NCBI GenBank assembly: GCA_000970895.1
Contig: JYHA01000089.1
Location: 1 to 12,819, forward strand
Source of the DNA: Candidatus Arcanibacter lacustris
Lineage (GTDB): Bacteria > Pseudomonadota > Alphaproteobacteria > Rickettsiales > Arcanibacteraceae
Direction: 5' to 3'
DNA: 12,819 nt
Both the position numbers and the translations under genes were made by a program. The notes under the pieces were generated by a model. It was not told where the DNA came from and ran no database searches. It saw only the letters and a list, made by a program, of their open reading frames with translations. Below are positions 7,100 through 12,819 of the stretch, piece after piece. Position 1 is the stretch's first letter, and each line of letters opens with the position of its first letter.

Positions 7100-7164
7100 A
7101 AAAAACCCAGCGCTAACTGGGTTTTAAATTATTAAAGCACTCTTTCAACAGAGTCTAATCAGAT
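7100..7164 (-). ncRNA. Predicted small untranslated RNA of about 65 nt between parA and rep
   Basis: A consensus promoter (7201-7172, minus strand) points left into a strong intrinsic terminator (7125-7102 plus T-run to 7100) with no reading frame of useful length between them. The transcript would start near 7164 and fold into two hairpins: ACTCU, loop GUUGAA, AGAGU (7154-7139), then the terminator stem. This is the architecture of plasmid copy-control RNAs. It is not antisense to a rep mRNA that starts at the plus-strand promoter near 7203, but would be antisense to any longer upstream rep transcript. By eye the terminator loop region UUAGCGC can pair with GUGCUAA in the rep leader (7217-7223, one G-U pair). 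Function as a regulator of rep is inference. Confidence 0.5.
7102..7125 (-). terminator. Strong intrinsic terminator (best in the leftward direction)
   Basis: AAAACCCAG (7102-7110) and CTGGGTTTT (7117-7125) form a perfect 9-bp stem with a 6-nt loop. In the leftward direction the CCCAG/CTGGG core is followed by six T residues (7105-7100); in the rightward direction only four follow. It lies in the middle of the parA-rep spacer, at the 3' end of no protein gene, which is why a small RNA is proposed. Confidence 0.8.
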
Positions 7165-7166
7165 AA

Positions 7167-7196
7167 TTGTTATTATAACTTATTTTATGTTATAAT
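7167..7196 (+). promoter_or_regulatory. Putative rep promoter, overlapping the divergent RNA promoter
   Basis: TTGTTA (7167-7172) and a perfect TATAAT (7191-7196) are separated by 18 bases, giving a start near 7203 and a leader of about 50 nt before rep. The TATAAT is one arm of an inverted repeat: ATTATAAC (7172-7179), 9-nt spacer, GTTATAAT (7189-7196). The other arm contains the -10 box of the leftward promoter. A protein bound to this repeat would cover both -10 boxes, and two polymerases could not bind at the same time. The rep leader also contains a small hairpin TTAG, GTG, CTAA (7213-7223). Confidence 0.55.
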
Positions 7197-7201
7197 GTCA
7201 A
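7172..7201 (-). promoter_or_regulatory. Consensus sigma70 promoter firing away from rep
   Basis: On the minus strand a perfect TTGACA (7201-7196) and a perfect TATAAT (7177-7172) are separated by 18 bases. It is the best promoter in the window, better matched than that of rep on the opposite strand. The only thing downstream before the terminator is the predicted 65-nt RNA; parA lies beyond the terminator. Confidence 0.7.
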
Positions 7202-7253
7202 TGATTTTGTTGTTAGGTGCTAATAGAAATTTATTATCTAAAGGTATATTACA

Positions 7254-8402
7254 ATGACAAAATTACTTATACAAGAGTCATGTTTAATATTTCAACCAAC
7301 TCTTGCAAAAAGATTTGGATTAAACGAGGCAATAATCCTGCAACAACTACACTACTGGACTATTTCTTGTAAAAAAGAAAGGGAAGGTGGCCATATTTGG
7401 ATCTATAATACTTACTCTCAGTGGCAAAAACAATTTCCTTTTTGGTCCGAAGTTACTGTAAAAAGAATCATTAAGTCTTTAGAATCTCAAGAAGTTATCT
7501 TTTCTAAATCTGGTAAAAATAGACAAGATAAAACAAAATTCTATGCTGTTAATTACAGTAAGATTTCGGAATTTAATCAAAAACAAGATATTGATAAACA
7601 TGATCAAATTGATCAGTTAGAAGGATCAAAACGATCTGTCAGACAGATCAATTTGATCTCATCATATAATATAGAAACAAAGACTACTACAAAAGAACAT
7701 CTCTCTAAGAATAACATGATGACGACTACTGCAGTAGTTACTCAAGAAAATCTAGACAGAACAGAAAATACTAATTTGGCTTTTAAAGCATCAATTCTAA
7801 AATCAACTAACTCATTTGAAGAAAAAAGTCATGAGAGAGAAATGATAGATATTTGGAATAATATCTTTAAAGAAGAGGGTAGGGAAGAAGTAGTTCTTAC
7901 AGATTCTAGGAAAATATCTTTGCGAAAATCATTTAGTTACTTCAAAGATGATTTAGCTAAATGGACAAGTTACTGCCAAAAAATATGTTCAAGTAAGTTT
8001 TTAATGGGAGAGGTGACTAACTTTAAAGCTTCACTTGATTGGTGTATTAGAGAAGATATCATCATGAAGATTCTAGAGGGAAATTATAAATGTGGCGATA
8101 GGGCAGGGGTCAAGAAAACCCTAACTCAGAATATTAGTGAAACAAAACCTAAATCATCTGATCCTTTGTGGATAAAAGTTGTAGAAAAGTTAAAGCAACA
8201 TTATGGAGAGGCAATAACTATTTCGTGGTTTAATGATCTAGATTTTAAAAGGATCAATAAAAAAGAGATATCCTTATATTCTAATAACAAATTTATCTTA
8301 AATACAATAGAAGGAAAGTATTTAAATCAAATTAGCTCAATTTTTAGCGAGGTTTCTCATAGCGATATAAATCAAGTAACGCTCCAGTATAGTTGTCAGT
8401 AA
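7254..8402 (+). CDS. Plasmid replication initiator with winged-helix-like N-terminus and DnaA domain I-like C-terminus
   Basis: 382 residues. Residues 1-105 (CLIFQPTLAKRFGLNEAIILQ, HIWIYNTYSQWQKQFPFWSE, TVKRIIKSLESQEVIFS) look like the winged-helix N-terminus of plasmid and phage initiators. A polar linker (106-190) follows, and the DNA coding for 117-138 carries three 22-bp repeats. A helical middle part (about 195-277, DIWNNIFKEEGREE to LDWCIREDIIMKIL) is typical of the same group. Residues 303-365 match DnaA domain I closely (DPLWIKVVEKLKQ, ISWFNDLD, YSNNKFILNTIEGKYLNQI). There is no AAA+ ATPase. DnaA domain I contacts DnaB helicase and partner proteins, so the likely job is to bind the origin and recruit the host helicase. 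DnaA-like proteins of this kind are known from Rickettsiales plasmids. The ATG has AAAGG about 9 nt upstream. Confidence 0.8.
   Translation: MTKLLIQESCLIFQPTLAKRFGLNEAIILQQLHYWTISCKKEREGGHIWIYNTYSQWQKQFPFWSEVTVKRIIKSLESQEVIFSKSGKNRQDKTKFYAVNYSKISEFNQKQDIDKHDQIDQLEGSKRSVRQINLISSYNIETKTTTKEHLSKNNMMTTTAVVTQENLDRTENTNLAFKASILKSTNSFEEKSHEREMIDIWNNIFKEEGREEVVLTDSRKISLRKSFSYFKDDLAKWTSYCQKICSSKFLMGEVTNFKASLDWCIREDIIMKILEGNYKCGDRAGVKKTLTQNISETKPKSSDPLWIKVVEKLKQHYGEAITISWFNDLDFKRINKKEISLYSNNKFILNTIEGKYLNQISSIFSEVSHSDINQVTLQYSCQ
7602..7667 (+). repeat. Three phased 22-bp iteron-like repeats inside rep (candidate oriV)
   Basis: GATC occurs at 7602, 7611, 7624, 7633, 7646 and 7655: spacings 9, 13, 9, 13, 9, i.e. 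a 22-bp period over three units. The units begin GATCAAATTGATCAG, GATCAAAACGATCTG and GATCAATTTGATCTC. Units 1 and 3 are each near-perfect palindromes around GATCAA/TTGATC and are exact inverted copies over 13 bp, and GATCTGTC, A, GACAGATC (7633-7649) bridges units 2 and 3. A period of about two helical turns places all sites on one DNA face. They encode a polar linker (residues 117-138), so protein sequence does not force the regularity. Origins inside the initiator gene are known for lambda O and RepA_N plasmids. Confidence 0.65.
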
Positions 8403-8727
8403 TCTTGCTTAAGAAAAGCCCAAGTTTTAAAGATGGCAAAATTATGAAAAAAAATTAGCATTATATATTAATAGAGTTTTTATGAGTAAATTTAGGCAAT
8501 AATCTCTTTGGTACAATTAAAATATGATAAATACAGTGAAAGGTCATATAAAGAAGCAAGTTAAATAAGTTTAATTAATTTGATGAAAATATTTTAAAAA
8601 ATATTAGTTTCTGTTAAGATTATAGAATAAATAATGTCTATATTAAATCAACCTTACTCTTTGAATTTATTTAATCTGATATTAGTTTATGGTATAAGGA
8701 AATTAATTAATTATTAAGGTATATACA
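8403..8727. other. Spacer between rep and the sulfotransferase gene; no gene found
   Basis: 325 AT-rich bases with no supported frame. Just after the rep stop, CTTG-CTT and AAG-CC-CAAG (8404-8424) can form an imperfect stem followed by four T residues, a weak terminator candidate. A perfect A/T inverted repeat lies at 8588-8605 (AATATTTT, AA, AAAATATT). TTGAAT at 8661 may be the -35 of the downstream gene, but I see no convincing -10 at the right distance. The bases before the next start (AAGGTATATACAATG, 8716-8730) nearly repeat those before rep (AAGGTATATTACAATG, 7241-7256). Confidence 0.4.
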
Positions 8728-10470
8728 ATGGAAACTAAACAAAAAAAAGCAGAATATCTTGATAGAGCGAATGATTTGTCTTTTGCCAGCAATGAATTAA
8801 AAATATTGCCCATTATTACACTAAAAGATAATGTACTAGATCCTAATAAGCCATTATTATTCATTCATCCTCCTAAAACTGCTGGAACTAACGTTGCTAA
8901 TTTAGCCAAGGCTATTACTATAGTTCAAGAAACTGTTGAAGTTAGAGCTGTGGTTCCTAAGCAAGGAGGAATGTCTCCAAATTTATTTACCAAAGGTAAA
9001 ATAGGAGGGCTGAAGACTATTATAGAAAATCCAAATACATTTGATTGCTCTACAAAAGATATTAAATTTATAAGTGGGCATATGCCATTACCGTCCTTAG
9101 AAAATGAATATAACTATTTTCATACAGATGGTCTTAATTATATAGGAATAATTAGAGATCCAATTGAAAGAGAGTTATCTTCAGCTAATTTTGATTATCA
9201 GCGTAAATATGTAGAAAAGGATGATATTGAAGATTATATTTTAAATCAAGCTATTGATAATTTACAAACTAGATTAATTGCTGGTGAACAATATATGGAA
9301 GGAGAATGCAACGAACAAACTCTTGAAATAGCAAAACAAAATATTCTATCAAGGTTTAAATTAGTAGCACCCAGTGAAGATGTAGAAATTGTGATGAGCC
9401 TTCTTGGTAATTATTTTAAAATAAATAACATAGCGTATGCACGAGCACAAGTTACTGGAATCAAGGTAGTGAGTAAAGAAAATGAAGTACTATGTGAAGC
9501 GTTAAAAGAAAAGCATCAATATGACTACTCTCTTTATCAATGGGTAAGAGAGTGGTGGAAAAATTGGAAAAACGAACATATAGAATCCATCAGAGAAATT
9601 AAGGATGATAGTCACCAATATCTTGTTCTAGATCCTTATTTTTCTCAAACAAAAAAACCAGAATTTATGTATTTAGATCAAATACAAGGATTTGATAATA
9701 ATATTGGATTAGTAGCGCTACAGCAAAAATTAGTTATTAGCGATAATAAACAAATGAATAATTTATTATTAAATCAACCTGATCAAGATAATGAATCAAC
9801 AGAAGAAGCTTTAGTTAATGAACGAGCAAATTCATTTGTTGAAGTAAGCTCGATTGGTTCTTTACTGCAGCAAATAGTAAGGTATGAACCAAATATTAGA
9901 TATTTTTTTAAAATTGCTCATATAGAATTACCAAAATTTGATATTTCAACTGAAATTAGAGGAATTGCTGATTTTACTGCTACCTTCCTCAAGTATAATA
10001 ATTTTAATCTTCTTAATTATAACAATTTAAAAATAATTCCTTATCAAGTGCTTGAATCAGGCTCATATTTTGCCAGTTTAAAAATATACGAGATGTTTAA
10101 TAGTAATTACAAAGGAATAGCACCAGATACTTTGTTAGTCTTTGTCGAAAAATGTGGACCTTATATTGCTACGGGTGGGATGATAGGATTAGCAAATCAA
10201 TCTCCTGTAATTTCCGCCATTAATGGTGCTGCTGTTTGTATGCAAAGTTATCATATTAATCAGGAAGAGTCAGCTTTAGCAAGTACTGCAAGATTAGGAA
10301 TGGACCTAGGTCTATTAATCTATTCAATGCAACAGAATATACCAATAATGCAAATGGTTACAGGGGTTGTTGCGCTTGATATTTCAATCAAAGTAGTTTA
10401 TGTTGCGGGTGAGTTAATTTTTAGTGATTTAATGGGAATTCAATTAAATCAAGATGAAGTTTTGATGTAA
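8728..10470 (+). CDS. PAPS-dependent sulfotransferase domain fused to an unrecognised C-terminal half
   Basis: 580 residues, about twice the size of a simple bacterial sulfotransferase. Residues 40-280 fit the Sulfotransfer_2 family: the 5'-phosphosulfate loop FIHPPKTAGTNVA (45-57), SGHMPLPSL (116-124) matching the family's GHFPYG position, the 3'-phosphate motif GIIRDPIERELSSANF (140-155), and DNLQTRLIAG (177-186). Such enzymes move sulfate from PAPS to hydroxyls of glycans or other acceptors. A short Trp-rich segment (QWVREWWKNW, 271-280) ends this part. Residues 370-580 are unlike anything I know; 460-575 is hydrophobic with Gly and small residues (YIATGGMIGLANQSPVISAI, LGMDLGLLIYSM, MVTGVVALDISIKVVYVAGELIF), suggesting membrane contact or a buried helical bundle. 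There is no signal peptide. AAGG sits about 9 nt before the ATG. It is convergent with a pyruvyl transferase gene. A role in surface glycan sulfation, or as a secreted effector, is inference. Confidence 0.75.
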   Translation: METKQKKAEYLDRANDLSFASNELKILPIITLKDNVLDPNKPLLFIHPPKTAGTNVANLAKAITIVQETVEVRAVVPKQGGMSPNLFTKGKIGGLKTIIENPNTFDCSTKDIKFISGHMPLPSLENEYNYFHTDGLNYIGIIRDPIERELSSANFDYQRKYVEKDDIEDYILNQAIDNLQTRLIAGEQYMEGECNEQTLEIAKQNILSRFKLVAPSEDVEIVMSLLGNYFKINNIAYARAQVTGIKVVSKENEVLCEALKEKHQYDYSLYQWVREWWKNWKNEHIESIREIKDDSHQYLVLDPYFSQTKKPEFMYLDQIQGFDNNIGLVALQQKLVISDNKQMNNLLLNQPDQDNESTEEALVNERANSFVEVSSIGSLLQQIVRYEPNIRYFFKIAHIELPKFDISTEIRGIADFTATFLKYNNFNLLNYNNLKIIPYQVLESGSYFASLKIYEMFNSNYKGIAPDTLLVFVEKCGPYIATGGMIGLANQSPVISAINGAAVCMQSYHINQEESALASTARLGMDLGLLIYSMQQNIPIMQMVTGVVALDISIKVVYVAGELIFSDLMGIQLNQDEVLM

Positions 10471-10501
10471 GGTTGATTTAAAATGGCTCAATGGTCATAA
10501 T

Positions 10502-11647
10502 TTAAGTCATAGATTTTAAACCTTCAAAGTTTTTTTCTGCTTTAGCACATAATATCTCTAAATGATTATCTCCAATAACAGCAATAGAATTTTCCTGAGA
10601 AAATAATTTCTGTTCTGTGGCAGTCATTAATTTATCATATATATGTTGGTCATTATAACGTACTACTTTCTCCGAACCTAGTATTTGCATTAATCCTTCT
10701 ATTTTAGGAGTGTTGCTATTTAAAGCAATGAAATGGGTTCCAAGGATAGAAGCGGCTATTGTGTGATGGAATCTACCTGATACTAGCATAGTTGCCTGTT
10801 CGATCGTTTGTAACCAATCTTCCATTGAAGTTGCTTCATATACTTCTAATAATAATTTAAAATGTTCTTTCATGTAAACAACAAACTCACGGTCATCTTT
10901 GGCAGGGAAGGAGTCGGAGCCGTATAAAAACTTTATTTTAAATCCTCTTGATATCATTTCTTTTAAGTATTGGTTAAGGCCAGCTAAACCTTCGGTAAAA
11001 TCCTCTATATTTCCTCTTTGATCTGAAGGAATATTTAATTGTAGCCAAGTAGCCGATCCTGCAATTAAAAGTTCTTTGTCTTTTTTGATACCAGTCTTTG
11101 TATAATGATCTCTAATGTAGAGAGGCATACAGTCAAAGCATTCTACAGTTTTTACTCCGAGGTTTTTCATAGTGTTAAAGCTCATCGGCTCTCTGATAGC
11201 AGCAAAGTCAATGGTGTTATAAACTAATTTATAAACAGCAGCTTCATTAGTTTCTCCTAGAGTAGTATCATGTTGCGGATAAGCAGAGTGATTCAAGATC
11301 TCTACATGTTTGCCAAAATGTGCTTTAGAAATGTATGCTACATATAATAAACTAAGAGGAGCGGGGTTTAGTCCGTGAAGCGTTCCTTCGCCATTAAAAA
11401 CTATACCGTCATTTTCTTTAATTAATTTGATAAACTCTTGATTCTCTTTTGCAAAATTATGAAAGTTATTTTCATCTAAAAAACCTTCTTTAGTAATAGG
11501 AGTAAATTTTATTTTGTAAGTCTCTGTTATTGGAAGAGTATTAACTGCATGTCCTAGTTTTTTAATACCTTCTATTAAGGCTTTACTAGTTGCCGTACAG
11601 CCAAAATGATACCATTTACTTGTATCGTTAATGAGAAGAATTTTCAT
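10502..11647 (-). CDS. Polysaccharide pyruvyl transferase family protein
   Basis: 381 residues, the usual size. Family features (PF04230, CsaB/WcaK/AmsJ type): an N-terminal Rossmann-like start MKILLINDTSKWYHFGCTAT with SKALIEGIKKLGH; DGIVFNGEGTLHG (80-92), where the family has a G-G/E-S-type loop; FAAIREPMSFNTMKNLGVK (148-166), the conserved RD/RE-S motif; and VSGRFHHTIAASILGTHFIALN (289-310), the classic SxRxHxxIxA element near the C-terminus. Members transfer pyruvate from PEP to sugars as ketals, or are glycosyltransferase-like; the substrate here is unknown. The ribosome site is weak (GAAG). It lies 44 nt behind the truncated gene 11692-12216 on the same strand, so its original promoter may have been upstream of the IS insertion; expression may now depend on an IS-borne promoter or be lost. 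It converges with the sulfotransferase gene (31-nt gap). Confidence 0.8.
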   Translation of the reverse strand: MKILLINDTSKWYHFGCTATSKALIEGIKKLGHAVNTLPITETYKIKFTPITKEGFLDENNFHNFAKENQEFIKLIKENDGIVFNGEGTLHGLNPAPLSLLYVAYISKAHFGKHVEILNHSAYPQHDTTLGETNEAAVYKLVYNTIDFAAIREPMSFNTMKNLGVKTVECFDCMPLYIRDHYTKTGIKKDKELLIAGSATWLQLNIPSDQRGNIEDFTEGLAGLNQYLKEMISRGFKIKFLYGSDSFPAKDDREFVVYMKEHFKLLLEVYEATSMEDWLQTIEQATMLVSGRFHHTIAASILGTHFIALNSNTPKIEGLMQILGSEKVVRYNDQHIYDKLMTATEQKLFSQENSIAVIGDNHLEILCAKAEKNFEGLKSMT

Positions 11648-11691
11648 TTTTTACTTCAAATTATTTTTATTAATTATGTTAAAATAGGCAG

Positions 11692-12216
11692 CTATATTTG
11701 ATCATTGATAAACTTATTAAATATTATAGATTTGGATATCGGTAAAGAATATTTTTCAAAATAGTAATAATATTTTTTGTGGTCTATTTCTATTATTTGC
11801 GGAGACTTAAGATAATTTTTCCAATATTTAGTGTCTGGCAATTCCTTGTTGTCCATATCAAAGTAAAATAATATTTTATTTCTATTTTTTAGATCGGTCA
11901 CTATAGATTTACTCAAGCCTTCTTCTAATGCTATATCAGAAAGATAATCAACAATGTTATCGTCGTAAACCTGAAAGATAAAAATTTGTCCTGTATCATC
12001 AACCATTAAATAGCTACCATTTTCTTCTAATAAATAATATTCAATAATATTATGTTGTTTAATAAGAAATCTTAATAGTTCAATAAATTCCTTTCTGTCA
12101 AAAATTACTTTATCATTATTGAATCTAATTGAGGTATAAATCAATTGGGATAAATTGCTAAAGTATGATTCTGTTCCCTTGTTAATATAGTCATTAAGTG
12201 ATTTTAGAATCTTTTC
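11692..12216 (-). pseudogene. 3' part of a gene truncated by an IS6-family insertion
   Basis: A 150-residue frame can be drawn from a TTG at 12144, but that codon has no ribosome site and the frame stays open and protein-like further upstream (EKILKSLNDYINKGTESYFS, then NLSQLIYTSIRF) as far as the IS end at 12217; it then runs into IS bases and stops at 12267-12265. No ATG exists in the retained part, so the true start was most likely removed by the insertion. The readable part contains ENGSYLMVDDTGQIFIFQV, LSDIALEEGLSKSIVTDLKNRNKILFYF and a Tyr-rich end (HKKYYYYFEKY). This resembles, from memory, the C-terminal region of some Legionella-type response regulators that carry an N-terminal receiver domain; I hold that loosely. 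It is followed by the pyruvyl transferase gene. Confidence 0.6.
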
Positions 12217-12819
12217 GGTTCTGTCGCGTTTGTTGAAAGTAAATGAATTATCTGATATCTTGTGTTAAACATTAGCAAGGTAAAAGATGATAAAACTAGA
12301 TCCAAAAATCATAAAACATTTTAAAGGTTATAATAATAGCGCTGAAATAATTATGACTTGTTTATATTTCAAGTTTAGATATTCCTTAAGTTACAGAGAT
12401 ATTGAAGAATTATCTGGAATTAGGGGTTTAAGCATTGATCATTCTAATATTCAAAGGTGGGTAGAGAAGTTTGCTCCATTACTTGACAAGAGATTTAGAA
12501 GTAGGAAACGTGATGTTAATAGTAGTTGGCGTATGGATGAGACTTATATCAAAATAAATGGATCATGGTATTATTTATATAGAGCGGTTGATAAATATGG
12601 CTTTACCATTGATTTTATGCTAAGGGCAAGAAGAGATGGGGTTGCTGCTAAAGCATTTTTTAGAAAAGCTATTAGACAACATGGTAAGCCAATAAAAATC
12701 AATGTTGATAAGAGTGGAGCCAATAAATGTGCCCTTGATGCAATTAATGATAATTACCCAGAAAATCAGAAAATAGAAATTAGGCAAAACAAATACTTAA
12801 ATAATATGATAGAGCAAGA
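12217..12819 (+). mobile_element. IS6-family insertion sequence, left part
   Basis: The left terminal repeat begins at 12217 with GGTTCTGTCGCG, the IS6-family type (compare GGTTCTGTTGCA of related elements). The transposase starts 70 bases inside, and the element runs off the right edge, so about three quarters is visible. IS6 elements move by a replicative route and often make an 8-bp target duplication; the candidate left copy is ATCTTTTC (12209-12216), to be matched beyond the window. The insertion cuts a minus-strand gene. The right repeat is not in the window and no second copy of the end is present. Confidence 0.8.
12287..12819 (+). CDS. IS6-family DDE transposase, C-terminus outside the window
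   Basis: 177 residues of a protein that is usually about 230. An N-terminal HTH part (YFKFRYSLSYRDIEELSGIRGLSIDHSNIQRWVEKFAP, 27-64) is the IS26/IS240 pattern. The catalytic core has Asp84 in WRMDETYIKINGSWYYLYRAVD, Asp141 in INVDKSGAN and Glu176 in NNMIEQ at the very edge, i.e. a DD(34)E triad as in this family. The ATG has AAGG about 7 nt upstream. The frame is intact as far as visible, so the element may be active or recently so. Confidence 0.9.
   Translation, partial: MIKLDPKIIKHFKGYNNSAEIIMTCLYFKFRYSLSYRDIEELSGIRGLSIDHSNIQRWVEKFAPLLDKRFRSRKRDVNSSWRMDETYIKINGSWYYLYRAVDKYGFTIDFMLRARRDGVAAKAFFRKAIRQHGKPIKINVDKSGANKCALDAINDNYPENQKIEIRQNKYLNNMIEQ

Noticed and set aside
8167..8175. Perfect DnaA box (TGTGGATAA) in rep
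   Set aside because: It is single and is produced by the codons for the conserved Leu-Trp-Ile of the DnaA-like domain, so it is probably coincidence.
1..12819. Search by eye for CRISPR arrays, tRNA and rRNA genes
   Set aside because: No regularly spaced long repeats, cloverleaf-like arrangement or rRNA-like block was found.

Overview
The window is very AT-rich (by eye about 30% G+C) and uses the standard code. Its genes are proteobacterial in type. Low G+C, decayed genes, a ParA/ParB pair next to a DnaA-domain replication protein, and accessory cargo together suggest a plasmid, or a plasmid integrated in the chromosome, of a host-associated low-GC proteobacterium. Rickettsiales is my first guess and a Legionellales-type host the alternative. 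No rRNA or tRNA was seen to settle this.

Left part (1-3102): a gene start running off the left edge; a gene-poor stretch with one possible C-terminal gene remnant; yaaA (peroxide-stress protein) with a 30-codon reading frame ending 3 bases before it; a small Cro/CI-type HTH regulator with a near-consensus promoter; and a staphylococcal-nuclease-like gene broken by two frameshifts. The 1503-2113 stretch has no convincing gene.

Middle part (3216-8402): umuD and umuC form an SOS-mutagenesis pair. Converging on them is the partition operon parA-parB (overlap 11 nt), with a GC-rich perfect 20-bp palindrome touching the parB stop (candidate parS and/or terminator). parA and the replication gene are divergent. 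Their 379-nt spacer holds two palindromes, two overlapping back-to-back sigma70-type promoters that share an 8-bp inverted repeat, and a strong intrinsic terminator. This predicts an untranslated RNA of about 65 nt pointing away from rep. The Rep protein has an N-terminal winged-helix-like part and a C-terminal DnaA domain I-like part. Its linker DNA carries three phased 22-bp repeats, each with two GATC half-sites, which look like iterons inside the gene, as in lambda O or RepA_N plasmids. This replication-control unit is the most interesting system in the window.

Right part (8728-12819): a 580-residue protein with an N-terminal PAPS-dependent sulfotransferase domain and an unrecognised C-terminal half; convergent to it, a polysaccharide pyruvyl transferase-family protein; upstream of that, a gene whose 5' part is cut off by an IS6-family insertion sequence that runs off the right edge. 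The two enzymes suggest glycan modification, but their partners are not visible.
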